This document shows positions 29,380-39,051 of a DNA stretch of 64,000 nt, one piece after another. A program made the translations under genes and the position numbers. The notes below the pieces were generated by a model. The model did not search any database, was not told the DNA's origin, and saw only the letters and a list, made by a program, of their open reading frames with translations. This DNA is from Janthinobacterium sp. TND4EL3 (GTDB lineage Bacteria > Pseudomonadota > Gammaproteobacteria > Burkholderiales > Burkholderiaceae_D), in the NCBI RefSeq assembly GCF_900156175.1, contig NZ_FTMV01000002.1:248001-312000 (forward strand), in the 5' to 3' direction. Within the stretch, counting starts at the first letter, position 1. Every line of letters starts with the position of its first letter.

Positions 29380-30951
29380 ATGCGAATGACTATGACACAG
29401 CATGCCAAAAGTTGGACCCTGAAGCCGGGCGCGATGACCCTGGGCGACCTGCGCGCCGTCTGGGCCGCACCCGCGAAACTGATCCTCGCCGCCGAGGCCT
29501 ATCCCGTCATCGAGGCGTCGGCCGCCGCCGTGCAGGCCATCGTCGCCAAGGGCGATGCGGCCTACGGCATCAACACGGGCTTCGGCCTGCTCGCCAAGAC
29601 GCGCATCCCCGATGAAAAACTCGAGCAGTTGCAGCGCAACCTGATCCTGTCGCACTCCGTCGGCACGGGAGAACTGCTGTCGGACGCCGTCGTGCGCCTG
29701 ATCATGCTGATGAAGATCGGCAGCCTGGCGCGCGGCTTTTCCGGCGTGCGCCCGCTGATCGTCGATACCCTGATCGCCCTGTACAACGCGGGCATCATGC
29801 CGGCCATTCCCGCCAAGGGCTCCGTCGGCGCCTCGGGCGACCTGGCGCCCCTGTCGCACATGACCCTGGCCATGCTGGGCGTGGGCGACGTGCGCGTCAA
29901 CGGCGAATTGATGCCGGCGCCCGAGGCGCTGGCGCAGGCAGGCATCGCGCCCGTCGTGCTGGCGGCGAAAGAGGGCCTGGCCCTGATCAACGGCACGCAA
30001 GTGTCGAACGCACTGGCGCTGCATGGCCTGTTCATGGCCGAACGCCTGCTGGAAGCGGCCATGGTCACGGGCGCGCTGTCGCTCGACGCGGCCAAGGGCA
30101 GCGACGCGCCGTTCGACGCGCGCGTGCACGCCGTGCGCGGGCAGCCGGGGCAGATCCTGGCCGCGCAGATGTACCGCCAGCTGGTGGCCAACAGCGCCAT
30201 CCGCGCCTCGCATCTGGAAGGCGACGAGCGCGTGCAGGACCCGTACAGCCTGCGCTGCCAGCCGCAAGTCATGGGCGCCTGCCTCGATCTGATCGGCAAT
30301 GCGGGCCGTACCCTGCTGATCGAAGCCAATGCCGTCACGGACAATCCGCTGATCTTCCAGGATGGTCCCAACGGGCAGGCGGAGATCGTCTCGGGCGGGA
30401 ACTTCCATGCCGAGCCGGTGGCGTTTGCCGCTGACACGCTGGCGCTGGCGATTGCCGAAATCGGCGCGCTGGCCGAGCGCCGCATCGCCCTGCTGATCGA
30501 CGCCACGCTCTCGGGCCTGCCGCCCTTCCTCGTGCGCGACCCGGGCGTCAATTCCGGCTTCATGATCGCCCACGTGACGGCCGCCGCGCTGGCGTCGGAA
30601 AACAAGTCGCTGGCGCACCCGGCCAGCGTCGACAGCCTGCCCACGTCCGCCAACCAGGAAGACCACGTGAGCATGGCCACGTTCGCCGGGCGCCGCCTGG
30701 ACGACATGGCGCACAACACGGCCGTCATCGTCGGCATCGAGCTGCTGGCCGCCGCGCAGGGCATCGATTTCCACCGTCCGCTGAAAACCTCGCCGCACCT
30801 GGAGCACGTGCATCACCAGCTGCGCCAGAAGGTGCCGTTCTTCGACGCCGACCGCTTCTTTGCGCCCGACATCGAAGCGGCCAAGCAGATGGTGCTGCAG
30901 GGCGAATTGAGCAGCACCTGCAAGAATTTGTTCGCCCCGCTGTACGCTTAA
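29380..30951 (+). CDS. hutH: Histidine ammonia-lyase
   Basis: First enzyme of histidine catabolism, 523 aa, giving urocanate and ammonia. The Ala-Ser-Gly triad that forms the MIO cofactor is in [15 protein letters not shown] (about residue 150). YGINTGFG and [14 protein letters not shown] are further family signatures. Several in-frame ATGs cluster at 29380, 29386 and 29392, and a TTG at 29377; I use 29380, with GAGA upstream. Confidence 0.97.
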   Translation: MRMTMTQHAKSWTLKPGAMTLGDLRAVWAAPAKLILAAEAYPVIEASAAAVQAIVAKGDAAYGINTGFGLLAKTRIPDEKLEQLQRNLILSHSVGTGELLSDAVVRLIMLMKIGSLARGFSGVRPLIVDTLIALYNAGIMPAIPAKGSVGASGDLAPLSHMTLAMLGVGDVRVNGELMPAPEALAQAGIAPVVLAAKEGLALINGTQVSNALALHGLFMAERLLEAAMVTGALSLDAAKGSDAPFDARVHAVRGQPGQILAAQMYRQLVANSAIRASHLEGDERVQDPYSLRCQPQVMGACLDLIGNAGRTLLIEANAVTDNPLIFQDGPNGQAEIVSGGNFHAEPVAFAADTLALAIAEIGALAERRIALLIDATLSGLPPFLVRDPGVNSGFMIAHVTAAALASENKSLAHPASVDSLPTSANQEDHVSMATFAGRRLDDMAHNTAVIVGIELLAAAQGIDFHRPLKTSPHLEHVHHQLRQKVPFFDADRFFAPDIEAAKQMVLQGELSSTCKNLFAPLYA

Positions 30952-30971
30952 GCGGGAGCAAGGAGACAGGC

Positions 30972-31775
30972 ATGGATTTCCGCTTCAACGAAGGCAGCAT
31001 CCCGCTGCTCGTGTCGATGCCCCATGTGGGCACCGACATACCGGACGATATCGCCGCGCGCATGACGCCGCGGGCCTTGATCAAGGCCGACACGGACTGG
31101 CATTTGCGCGAGCTGTATGGCTTTTTGCAGGAGATGGACGCGTCGGTGCTGTCGGCGCGCTGGTCGCGCTACACCGTCGACCTGAACCGCCCGCAGGAAG
31201 ACACGAATCTGTACCCGGGCCAGGATACGACGGGCTTGCTGCCCAACGATACCTTCCACCGCGAACCGCTGTACCTGGCCGGCAAGGAACCGGATGCGGC
31301 CGACGTGCAGCGCCGCTTGCAGCGCTACTGGGCGCCGTATCATGCGCAGCTGCGCGCGGAACTGGACCGGCTGCTGCGCGTGCATGGCGCCGTGGTGCTG
31401 TGGGATGCCCATTCCATCGCCTCGCATGTGCCGCGCTTCTTTGACGGCAAGCTGCCCGACCTGAACTTCGGCACGGCCGATGGCGCCAGCTGCGATGCGG
31501 GCCTGACGTCCGCCGTGGTGGACATCGCGCGCGCGCAGGAACAGTTTACCGTGGCGCTCAACGGCCGCTTCAAGGGCGGGCATATCACGCGCCATTACGG
31601 CCAGCCGGACAAGCGCGTGCATGCGATCCAGCTCGAGATGTGCCAGTGCCTGTACATGAATGAACCTGGCATGGACGAATCGGCGCCATTCGGCTACCGG
31701 CCCGACCTGGCGGCCCGGGTGCAGCCGCTGCTGCGCCGGATGATGGAAGCGGCCGTCGCATGGGTGGCGCGTTGA
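30972..31775 (+). CDS. hutG: N-formylglutamate deformylase
   Basis: Hydrolyses N-formyl-L-glutamate to glutamate and formate, the last step of the route that uses HutF. 267 aa, full length. Signatures are LLVSMPHVGTDIP, ADTDWHLRELY, the metal-site segment LWDAHSIASHVPRFFDG and FKGGHITRHYGQP. ATG 30972 has a strong AAGGAG. Its 3' end overlaps hutF by 16 bases. Confidence 0.96.
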   Translation: MDFRFNEGSIPLLVSMPHVGTDIPDDIAARMTPRALIKADTDWHLRELYGFLQEMDASVLSARWSRYTVDLNRPQEDTNLYPGQDTTGLLPNDTFHREPLYLAGKEPDAADVQRRLQRYWAPYHAQLRAELDRLLRVHGAVVLWDAHSIASHVPRFFDGKLPDLNFGTADGASCDAGLTSAVVDIARAQEQFTVALNGRFKGGHITRHYGQPDKRVHAIQLEMCQCLYMNEPGMDESAPFGYRPDLAARVQPLLRRMMEAAVAWVAR

Positions 31776-33148
31776 GTACCTGTCTGTTCGCGCGCCACGC
31801 GCTGCTGCCGCAAGGCTGGCGCCGCGACGTGCTGCTGGAATGGGATGCGGCCGGCGACTTGACGCACGTCAAGGAGGGCGCCACGCCGCCGTCAGGCGCG
31901 GAAGTGGCCGAATATGTCTTGCCCGGCATGGTTAACCTGCATTCGCATGCCTTCCAGCGGGCGCTGGGCGGCATGACGGAAGTCGCCGGCGATGGCGCTG
32001 GCGATGCGCCGGACAGCTTCTGGACCTGGCGTGAGCTGATGTACCGTTTCGCGCGCCACATCACGCCGGAGCAGATGGAGGCCATCGCCGCGCAGCTGTT
32101 TGCCGAATGCCTGCGCCATGGCTACACGTCCGTCTGCGAATTCCACTACCTGCAGCGCGATGCGGCTGGCGACCTGTATGCGCGTCCCGCCGAAACGGCT
32201 GAACGGGTACTGACGGCGGCGCGCATCAGCGGCATCGGCATGACCATGCTGCCCGTGCTGTACAGCCATGCGGGCTTCGGCGAGCAGCCCCTCAAGCCCG
32301 AGCAGGCGCGTTTCCGCACGGGGGCGGACGATGTCTTGCGCATCGTCGAGGCGCTGGCGCCGCAGCGCGGCGGGCAGGTGGAAGTGGGCTTTGCGCCCCA
32401 TTCGCTGCGCGCCGCCGGCGTGGCGCAGATCCGCGAAGTGGCGCAAGCGCTGCCCGCGGATCGCCCCATCCACATCCACATCGCCGAGCAGCAGGGCGAG
32501 GTGCGCCAGTGCCTCGACTACAGCGGCCGGCGCCCGGTGCAGTATCTGTACGATCAGGTCGACGTCGATGCGCGCTGGTGCCTCGTGCACGCCACGCACG
32601 TGGAGCCTGACGAAGTGGCGCGGATGGCGGCCAGCGGCGCCGTGGCGGGCCTGTGCCCGACGACGGAGGCGAACCTGGGCGACGGCCTGTTCCCGCTGGC
32701 CGAATTCATCGCCGCCGGCGGGCGTTTCGGCGTCGGCAGCGACAGCCACGTGTCGCAGTCGCCCGTGGAAGAGTTGCGCTGGCTCGAATACGGCCAGCGC
32801 CTGCAGCGCCAGCAGCGCAATGTGGCCACCACGCCGCAGCAGCGCCATGTGGGCGACTATCTGTGGCAGGCGGCCATGCGGGGCGGGGCACAGGCGTCCG
32901 GGCGCAAGCTCGGTGCTTTGGCGCCAGGCAGCCGCGCCGACTTGCTGGTGCTCGACGACGCGCACGTGAACCTGTGCGGCGCGGCCATCGCCGATGTGCT
33001 GGGCAGTTTTCTCTTTTGCGGCAACGACAATCTGGTGCGCGACGTGCTGTGCGGCGGCCGGTGGCAGGTGCGCGATGGGCGCCACGTGGCGCAGGAGGCC
33101 ATCGCCACCGCCTACCGGCGCACCCTGGCGCAACTGAGGGCGCTCTGA
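31760..33148 (+). CDS. hutF: Formimidoylglutamate deiminase
   Basis: Amidohydrolase-superfamily enzyme of 462 aa that deaminates N-formimino-L-glutamate to N-formylglutamate. Metal-binding NLHSHAFQRALGG, the IHIHIAEQ strand, LVHATHVEP and GVGSDSHVSQSP are diagnostic. Together with hutG this defines the five-step route through formylglutamate. The start overlaps hutG by 16 bases and the stop overlaps the hutD start. Confidence 0.95.
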   Translation: MGGALSTCLFARHALLPQGWRRDVLLEWDAAGDLTHVKEGATPPSGAEVAEYVLPGMVNLHSHAFQRALGGMTEVAGDGAGDAPDSFWTWRELMYRFARHITPEQMEAIAAQLFAECLRHGYTSVCEFHYLQRDAAGDLYARPAETAERVLTAARISGIGMTMLPVLYSHAGFGEQPLKPEQARFRTGADDVLRIVEALAPQRGGQVEVGFAPHSLRAAGVAQIREVAQALPADRPIHIHIAEQQGEVRQCLDYSGRRPVQYLYDQVDVDARWCLVHATHVEPDEVARMAASGAVAGLCPTTEANLGDGLFPLAEFIAAGGRFGVGSDSHVSQSPVEELRWLEYGQRLQRQQRNVATTPQQRHVGDYLWQAAMRGGAQASGRKLGALAPGSRADLLVLDDAHVNLCGAAIADVLGSFLFCGNDNLVRDVLCGGRWQVRDGRHVAQEAIATAYRRTLAQLRAL

Positions 33149-33723
33149 TGGCGACCTTCATTCCACAGGAATACCTGCGCGCCGCGCCGTGGAAAAATGG
33201 CGGCGGCAGCACGACGGAAATCGCCATTTCTCCCCCGGACGCCGGTTTCGACGATTTTGACTGGCGCATCAGCCTGGCGACGATCACGGCCAGCGGGCCG
33301 TTTTCCAGCTTTCCCGGCATCGACCGCAGCCTGATGCTGGTCGATGGCGACAGCGTGCAGCTGACGTTTGAGGGCGCGCGCAAGGTGGTGTTGAGCGCGG
33401 CGCAGCCGATGCTGTGGTTTCCCGGCGAAGCGGCCGTCGTGGCGCAGGTCAAGGGGCCGACGACGGATTTCAACGTGATGACGCGGCGCGAGCGCTGCCG
33501 CCACCAACTGGAAAAAATCACGGCGCCGGGCAGGCTGCTGCGGCGCAGCACGACGACCCTGCTGTTTGTCGCCGGCGAGGGTGCCGTGCTGGCGCGCTCA
33601 AGCGACCAGCAGTTCGCACTGGCCCGCCATGACGCGCTGCTGCTGGACGCCGACGATGCGCAGGAATGGCGGCTCGACGCCTTGCAGCGCACGGCCGTGC
33701 TGCGCGTCGACCTGTTCATCTAG
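33148..33723 (+). CDS. hutD: HutD family protein
   Basis: Cupin-like protein of 191 aa conserved in hut operons and thought to moderate operon output in Pseudomonas. Family signatures are LRAAPWKNGGGSTTEI and DFDWRISLATI, followed by FSSFPGIDRSLMLVDG. The ATG overlaps the hutF stop by one base. Confidence 0.94.
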   Translation: MATFIPQEYLRAAPWKNGGGSTTEIAISPPDAGFDDFDWRISLATITASGPFSSFPGIDRSLMLVDGDSVQLTFEGARKVVLSAAQPMLWFPGEAAVVAQVKGPTTDFNVMTRRERCRHQLEKITAPGRLLRRSTTTLLFVAGEGAVLARSSDQQFALARHDALLLDADDAQEWRLDALQRTAVLRVDLFI

Positions 33724-33735
33724 GAAGGAAAGACA

Positions 33736-34962
33736 ATGCAAGACTGGGACCTGGTCATCCACAACGTCCACCTGGCCACCATGGAGCACGGCTATGGCGA
33801 ACTGCTGGACGCGGCCATCGCCGTCAAGGATGGCCGCATCGCCTGGATCGGCCCCGGCGACGAGCTGCCGGCCAGCGGCGCGGTGCTGCACGACGGCCAG
33901 GGCTGCTGGCTGACGCCGGGCCTGATCGACTGCCATACGCATATCGTCCACGCGGGTAACCGCAGCGACGAATTCGAGGCGCGCCTCAATGGCGCCAGCT
34001 ATGAAGACATCAGCCGCGCCGGCGGCGGCATCATGTCCACCGTGCGCGCCACGCGCGCGGCCAGCGACGACGAACTGCTGCGGCAAAGCCTGCCCCGCGT
34101 GCTGGCGCTGCTGGCCGAGGGCGTGACGACGCTGGAGATCAAGTCCGGCTACGGCCTCGATGCGGACAGCGAGGCGAAGATGCTGCGCGTGGCGCGCAGG
34201 ATAGGCGAACAGCTACCCGTATCCGTGCGCACCACCTTCCTCGGCGCGCACGCGCTGCCGCCCGAATACGCAGGACAGGCCGATGCGTATATCGACCTGC
34301 TGTGCGCGCAGATGCTGCCCAAGCTGGCCGGCGATGGCCTGGTTGACGCCGTCGACGCCTTTTGCGAGCGCATCGGCTTTACGCCGGCGCAAACGCAGCG
34401 CATGTTTGACGCGGCGCAAGGCTTGGGTTTGCCCGTCAAACTGCATGCGGAGCAGCTGTCGGACCTGGGCGGCGCGGCGCTGGTGGCGCGGTATGCTGGT
34501 CTGTCGGCCGACCACCTGGAATTCTTGTCGGACGAGGGCATCGCGGCCATGGCAAAACACGGCACGGTGGCCGTGCTGCTGCCGGGCGCGTATTATTTTT
34601 TGCGCGAAGTACAGCAACCTCCCATCTCAGATTTGCGCGCGGCGGGCGTGCCGATGGCCGTGTCCACCGATTGCAATCCGGGCACGTCGCCCATGACGTC
34701 CTTGCTGCTGGCGATGAACATGGCGTGCACGCTGTGGCGCCTGACGCCGCAGGAAGCGCTGGCCGGTGTTACGTGCCACGCGGCGCGCGCGCTGGGTTTG
34801 CAGCATGAAACGGGCAGCCTGGCGGTGGGGAAACGCGCCGATTTCGCCCTGTGGCGCATCGCGCGCCCGGCCGACCTGGCGTATGCGCTGGGCCTGAACC
34901 CGTGCGCGGGCGTGGTGCATGGCGGTGTCTGGCGCGCGCCGGTGGTAAGCTTGCCGGATTGA
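33736..34962 (+). CDS. hutI: Imidazolonepropionase
   Basis: Zn/Fe-dependent amidohydrolase of 408 aa that opens the imidazolone ring to give formiminoglutamate. Metal ligands are in [24 protein letters not shown] and [22 protein letters not shown] is diagnostic. ATG 33736 follows AGGAAGG, 12 bases after hutD. Confidence 0.97.
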   Translation: MQDWDLVIHNVHLATMEHGYGELLDAAIAVKDGRIAWIGPGDELPASGAVLHDGQGCWLTPGLIDCHTHIVHAGNRSDEFEARLNGASYEDISRAGGGIMSTVRATRAASDDELLRQSLPRVLALLAEGVTTLEIKSGYGLDADSEAKMLRVARRIGEQLPVSVRTTFLGAHALPPEYAGQADAYIDLLCAQMLPKLAGDGLVDAVDAFCERIGFTPAQTQRMFDAAQGLGLPVKLHAEQLSDLGGAALVARYAGLSADHLEFLSDEGIAAMAKHGTVAVLLPGAYYFLREVQQPPISDLRAAGVPMAVSTDCNPGTSPMTSLLLAMNMACTLWRLTPQEALAGVTCHAARALGLQHETGSLAVGKRADFALWRIARPADLAYALGLNPCAGVVHGGVWRAPVVSLPD

Positions 34963-34983
34963 TCATCCGCCCTGGAGCGCCGC

Positions 34984-36489
34984 GTGCGTGCTGCTTATTT
35001 GCCGTTTTACTTGCTGTTGTTACTGGTCTTCGCCGCCGCGCCCATGTCCTCCCTTGCCATGGATGGCGGCACCCTGAAGGTAGGCTCGAAGCGCTTTACG
35101 GAATCGTATATTCTCGGCGAAATCATCAAGCAGAGCGCCGCGCCGCACGTGGCGGCGCAGCACCGCCAGGGCCTGGGCAACACGGCCATCGTGCTGGCCG
35201 CGCTGCAGGCGGGCAGCATCGACGTGTATGCCGAATACATGGGCACCATTGCCGGCGAAATTCTCAGGCACGACAAAGCCATTGATCTGGATCAGATGCG
35301 GCGCGAGCTGGCCGCGCTGGGCCTGGGCGTGGCCGTGCCGCTGGGCTTTAACAACACGTATGCGCTGGCCATGCGCGGCGATGAAACATCCATCACGAGC
35401 CTGGCGCAGCTGGCCCAGCATCGGGCCCTGACATTCGGCCTGTCGCATGAATTCATCGGCAGGGTCGATGGCTGGCCGGGCCTGGCCGCGCGCTATGGCT
35501 TGCCGCAGCGCCCGCGCGGCCTCGATCACGGCATCGCCTATGAAGCGCTGGCGCAGCGCCAGGTGGATGTGATCGACATCTATTCGACGGACGCGAAGAT
35601 CCGCCAGTACGGTTTGCGCGTGCTGGCTGACACGCAGCAGTATTTTCCCCGCTACGACGCCATGCTGCTGTACCGGCTCGACCTGCCGCAGCGCTTTCCC
35701 GCCGCCTGGCAAGCCTTGCAGGCGTTGCAGGGGCGCATCAGCGAGAGCGACATGATCGCCATGAATGCGGCCGTGGAAATCGATGGCAAGAGCTTTGCCG
35801 GCGTGGCGCGGCAGTGGCTGGCATCGGGCAAGCAGACAAACAAACAAGCCGCGCCGCGCAGCGGCCTGCTCGATAAGATCTTCGGCGACGATCTGTGGAC
35901 CCTGACGCGCCAGCATGTGACCCTGGTGCTGCTGTCGGTGGCGCTGGCGTGCGCAGTCGGCATTCCGCTGGGCGTGCTGGCGGCGTTTTCGGCGCCGCTG
36001 CGGCAAACGGTGCTGGCGCTGGTCGGCGTGCTGCAGACGGTGCCGTCGCTGGCCCTGCTGGCGATATTGATACCCGTACTGGGCATGATCGGCACCGTGC
36101 CGGCGCTGGCGGCCCTATTCGTGTACGCCTTGCTGCCCATCGTGCGCAACACGTGCACGGGCATCCTGCAGGTGCCGCAAGGCTTGCGCATGGCGGCGCT
36201 GGCGCTGGGTTTGAGCCGGCGCGACCGCCTGCTGCACGTGGACTTGCCGCTGGCCTTGCCCGTCATGCTGGCGGGCGTGAAAACGGCGGCAGTGATGAGC
36301 GTGGGCACGGCCACCATCGCCGCCTTCATCGGCGCGGGCGGCTATGGCGAACGCATCACCATCGGCCTGGCGCTGAACGACAACGACATGCTGCTGGCCG
36401 GCGCGATCCCCGCAGCCGTGCTGGCCCTGCTGACGCAAGGCCTGTTCGAGCTGGTGGAGCGCTGGGCCGTGGCCGGCCGGCAGCGCTGA
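34984..36489 (+). CDS. Fused substrate-binding/permease ABC transporter protein, OpuF/ProXW-like
   Basis: Protein of 501 aa joining two ABC-import parts. Residues 1-25 are a signal peptide. Residues 28-290 form an OpuAC-type binding domain (KVGSKRFTESYILGEII, ASLQAGSIDVYAEYMGT-like segment, DAMLLYRLDLPQRFP). About residue 315 onward is a membrane permease domain with the EAA-type loop (RMAALALGLSRRDRLLHVDLPLALPVMLAG). These families import glycine betaine, choline or related quaternary amines. The start is GTG with GGAG seven bases upstream. It closes the hut operon, so the ligand might be histidine-related, by inference. No ATP-binding subunit gene is adjacent, which is unusual. Confidence 0.85.
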   Translation: MRAAYLPFYLLLLLVFAAAPMSSLAMDGGTLKVGSKRFTESYILGEIIKQSAAPHVAAQHRQGLGNTAIVLAALQAGSIDVYAEYMGTIAGEILRHDKAIDLDQMRRELAALGLGVAVPLGFNNTYALAMRGDETSITSLAQLAQHRALTFGLSHEFIGRVDGWPGLAARYGLPQRPRGLDHGIAYEALAQRQVDVIDIYSTDAKIRQYGLRVLADTQQYFPRYDAMLLYRLDLPQRFPAAWQALQALQGRISESDMIAMNAAVEIDGKSFAGVARQWLASGKQTNKQAAPRSGLLDKIFGDDLWTLTRQHVTLVLLSVALACAVGIPLGVLAAFSAPLRQTVLALVGVLQTVPSLALLAILIPVLGMIGTVPALAALFVYALLPIVRNTCTGILQVPQGLRMAALALGLSRRDRLLHVDLPLALPVMLAGVKTAAVMSVGTATIAAFIGAGGYGERITIGLALNDNDMLLAGAIPAAVLALLTQGLFELVERWAVAGRQR

Positions 36490-36500
36490 CGGCATCACGG

Positions 36501-36680
36501 TTACAGCGAGTGCAGTTTCGAGCGCACCGAGACGACGGCCTGGTGCAGGATGCGTTCGGCCTGGAAGTCGTTCTCGCGCTGTTCGGCGATGGCTTGCAAG
36601 TCGCGCGTGTAGCGTTCCAGGCGGGAACGCAGGTAGGCGCGGTAGATTTTCATGACGAGCGGTTTGGCAGAGACATTCAT
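36501..36680 (-). CDS. Small basic protein, 59 aa, unknown
   Basis: Short open frame starting MNVSAKPLVMKIYRAYLRSR and ending in VRSKLHSL, rich in Arg and predicted helical, with no cysteine or membrane segment. The ATG at 36680 has GGGAG eight bases upstream and codon usage matches the host (GC-rich third positions). It is convergent with the transporter gene. No function recognised; the ribosome site and codon pattern support a real gene. Confidence 0.55.
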   Translation of the reverse strand: MNVSAKPLVMKIYRAYLRSRLERYTRDLQAIAEQRENDFQAERILHQAVVSVRSKLHSL

Positions 36681-36917
36681 GATGTGGCTCCCAGAGTCAT
36701 AACAATTCGTTCATTTTGTGTGAGCACAATGCTGCCACTTTGCGTCGTATCAAACACCATCCTGCGGTCAATGTGGCGCGTTTGATATTCCGCAATGCCC
36801 GATATGCTGGAGATGCCACACTGAATCTTCCCTGCAAGCATAAGCTGTCCCTTATGCGCAGACCCTCATACCGGCCCGGTCCTTGCCGCGTCCGGACCTC
36901 ATTCAGGAGATTGTCGC

Positions 36918-37055
36918 ATGCTCATTTCCGCCTTCCTTGCTGGCTGCATCGCTTGCTTGACAGTGTACCAAATCCATAAAAAATCGCAGGGTGGCGACAG
37001 TGTTGCGCAACAACACATAGGCCTGCACGGCACACTGATTGAACCACGGAAATAA
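36918..37055 (+). CDS. Possible small membrane protein, 45 aa
   Basis: Short frame starting MLISAFLAGCIACLTVYQIH with one hydrophobic helix and a polar tail. AGGAG lies eight bases before the ATG. A strong plus-strand terminator 150 bases downstream shows that something is transcribed in this direction here. No family recognised; the RNA itself could be the product. Confidence 0.4.
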   Translation: MLISAFLAGCIACLTVYQIHKKSQGGDSVAQQHIGLHGTLIEPRK

Positions 37056-37204
37056 TCACTGCCTGCCATGGTGCGTGCCTGGCGGCCTTAAGTGAAATGT
37101 AAGGCCCGGTAAGCAAATGTAAAGGTCGGCGCGGTGACCAGTCGTAGCGTTTATATTGATAACCGTTGATTGCATTCTCCCCCTCCCACTTGACAATGGG
37201 TTCA

Positions 37205-37239
37205 CCCCGCGGTGCCGCTAGCCCGCGGGGATTTTTTTT
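37205..37239 (+). terminator. Strong Rho-independent terminator with no annotated upstream gene
   Basis: Perfect eight-base arms CCCCGCGG and CCGCGGGG with a ten-base loop, followed by A and eight T residues. It reads on the plus strand, yet the next plus-strand gene upstream of conventional size ends 700 bases away at 36489. It therefore implies a transcript from the 36.7-37.2 kb gap. Confidence 0.85.
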
Positions 37240-37277
37240 GGGAACTTACATTGTCAGTTGCCTCGCTACAATTCCGA

Positions 37278-37784
37278 TCAGGCCGCTTTTGGCATGCCTG
37301 CCGACAATTGCGTCAAGGCATCGCCCGCGACCCGGCAGATGCGCCAGTCCGGCATCACGTCCGCGCCCATGCCCTTGTAGAAATTGATCGCATTTTCATT
37401 CCAGTCCAGCACCGACCATTCGAAGCGGCCGCAATCGCGTTCGACGGCCAGTTGCGCCAGCGCCACCAGCATCTGCTTGCCGTAGCCCTTGCCGCGCACG
37501 GACTGCTTCACGTACAGGTCTTCCAGATACAAGCCCTTGCGGCACAGGAAGGTGGAAAAGTTATGGAAGAACAGGGCGAACGTCACCACCTCGCCGTTTT
37601 CCTCGCCCACCAGCGCTTCGCATGCCGGGTGCTTGCCGAACAGGCTGTCGTGCAGCATGGATTCTTTGGCGATCATCATGTGTTCGAGTTTTTCAAACAC
37701 GGCCAGTTCATGGATCATGCCGAAAATGGCGGCCACGTCGGATGCGGTCGCGGGACGGATGGCGAGGGAGGAAGAGGTGCTCAT
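37278..37784 (-). CDS. GNAT-family acetyltransferase, diamine acetyltransferase-like
   Basis: Acetyltransferase of 168 aa. The order IRPATASDVAAIFGMIHELAVFE, then LYLEDLYVKQSVRGKGYGKQML (acetyl-CoA loop), then WNENAINFYKGMGAD is typical of the spermidine/spermine acetyltransferase-like group. Substrate inferred from family only. ATG 37784 overlaps the stop of the upstream transporter gene (ATGA), indicating translational coupling. Confidence 0.88.
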   Translation of the reverse strand: MSTSSSLAIRPATASDVAAIFGMIHELAVFEKLEHMMIAKESMLHDSLFGKHPACEALVGEENGEVVTFALFFHNFSTFLCRKGLYLEDLYVKQSVRGKGYGKQMLVALAQLAVERDCGRFEWSVLDWNENAINFYKGMGADVMPDWRICRVAGDALTQLSAGMPKAA

Positions 37785-38725
37785 GTTGCCTTTGTCGATG
37801 GAGTGGTGGAAAGGGAAGCAATGCTACTCGTCTTGCGCGCGCCCGACGTCAGGGCCCAGGCCACGCTGGACAGGCACAGCACCATGCCCACCCATTCGAT
37901 GGGGGCGGGCCGGTAATGTTCGAACTGCACCGACAGCAGCACGGAAATGACGGGCGTGACGACGCCGATATACACGGTCTTTTGCGTGCCGATGCGGGCG
38001 ATCAGGGTGAAATACGCGCTGAAGGCGATCACCGAGCCGAAGATGGCCAGGTACAGCAATCCCATCCAGTAACTGGGGCGCGTCGGCAGCTGCCAGGACT
38101 GGCCCGTGGCGATGGCCCAGGCGGCGACCATCAAGGTGCCCCACAGCATGGTCCAGGCCATGGTCAGCATCACGTTGCCCGACTGTTCGCGTACCTTCAT
38201 GACGAGGGCGTTGCCGCAGGTGCTGGAAATGGTGGCCACCAGTGCGAGGATAAAACCGAGCAGGAAGTGGCCATTCCCCCCACCGAGTATGTCTTGCAGC
38301 GCCGCGCCGATGGATTGGTAAAACAGCAGCACGATGCCGCAGATGGCGACAAACGCGGCGCAGCAGGTGCTCCAGGTGATGGGGGTGCCGAAAGCGATGC
38401 GGTTGAGCAAGGGTGTCCAGAACACCATCAGCGCGAACAGTACGCTGACGAGGGCGGAAACCAGGTATTGCTCCGAGCTGTAGGTGCATACATAGCTGAG
38501 GGCGAACGAGGCCAGGCCTTGCAGCAGCATCCATTGTTGCGCGCGCCAGGGCAGGCGCAGGCGGTCGCCACGCAGCGCGCACCAGGCAAACAGGGTGGCG
38601 GACGCGAGGCCGAAGCGGTAGACGACGGAGACGGCGGGAGCGACATCGCCCAGTTGCAAGGTGATGGCCCAGAAGGTGGAGCCCCAGATCAGGCAGGCGA
38701 TGATGAACAGGAGAGGAGAGGACAT
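37781..38725 (-). CDS. EamA/DMT-family transporter
   Basis: Inner-membrane carrier of 314 aa with about ten hydrophobic helices in two EamA repeats (LLFIIACLIWGSTFWAI in the first; GFILALVATISSTCGNALV starts the second). Relatives export amino acids and metabolites. ATG 38725 follows GGAGAGG; the frame is open to 38788. Coupled to the acetyltransferase gene by a four-base overlap, which suggests export or modification of one compound class. Confidence 0.87.
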   Translation of the reverse strand: MSSPLLFIIACLIWGSTFWAITLQLGDVAPAVSVVYRFGLASATLFAWCALRGDRLRLPWRAQQWMLLQGLASFALSYVCTYSSEQYLVSALVSVLFALMVFWTPLLNRIAFGTPITWSTCCAAFVAICGIVLLFYQSIGAALQDILGGGNGHFLLGFILALVATISSTCGNALVMKVREQSGNVMLTMAWTMLWGTLMVAAWAIATGQSWQLPTRPSYWMGLLYLAIFGSVIAFSAYFTLIARIGTQKTVYIGVVTPVISVLLSVQFEHYRPAPIEWVGMVLCLSSVAWALTSGARKTSSIASLSTTPSTKAT

Positions 38726-38897
38726 CGCGCAAGTATACGGGCATAGCTTCTCCCGGTCGAGCTTGCCGAATGGGCGGGCAGGAGACACCCCGGTATTGAG
38801 CCAGCGCAGTGCTTTTGGAGAATGTTGAATTTATGAAAATATTTACATTAATATTAGATAAATATTTTCTGAATTGCATCTTAAAGGGAGAAGCGCC

Positions 38898-39029
38898 ATG
38901 CCAGCCTCACTGCAAATCAAAATATGGAGCGTGCTTGTGTATGTCGTCGTGGCAACGTGGATTGCCGTCTGGCTGCACGAGGGCATGTCGCCCTCGACTT
39001 TGCTCATCGCTGCCGGCGCCTTCGGTTAA
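38898..39029 (+). CDS. Small membrane protein, 43 aa, unknown
   Basis: Frame starting MPASLQIKIWSVLVYVVVAT with a single membrane helix through AVWL and a short hydrophobic C-terminus. GGGAG lies seven bases before the ATG. It sits in a gap preceded by an AT-rich stretch (38815-38885) that could hold a promoter. No known family recognised. Confidence 0.5.
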   Translation: MPASLQIKIWSVLVYVVVATWIAVWLHEGMSPSTLLIAAGAFG

Positions 39030-39051
39030 AGCGCATGCGCCGGCATGCAGA

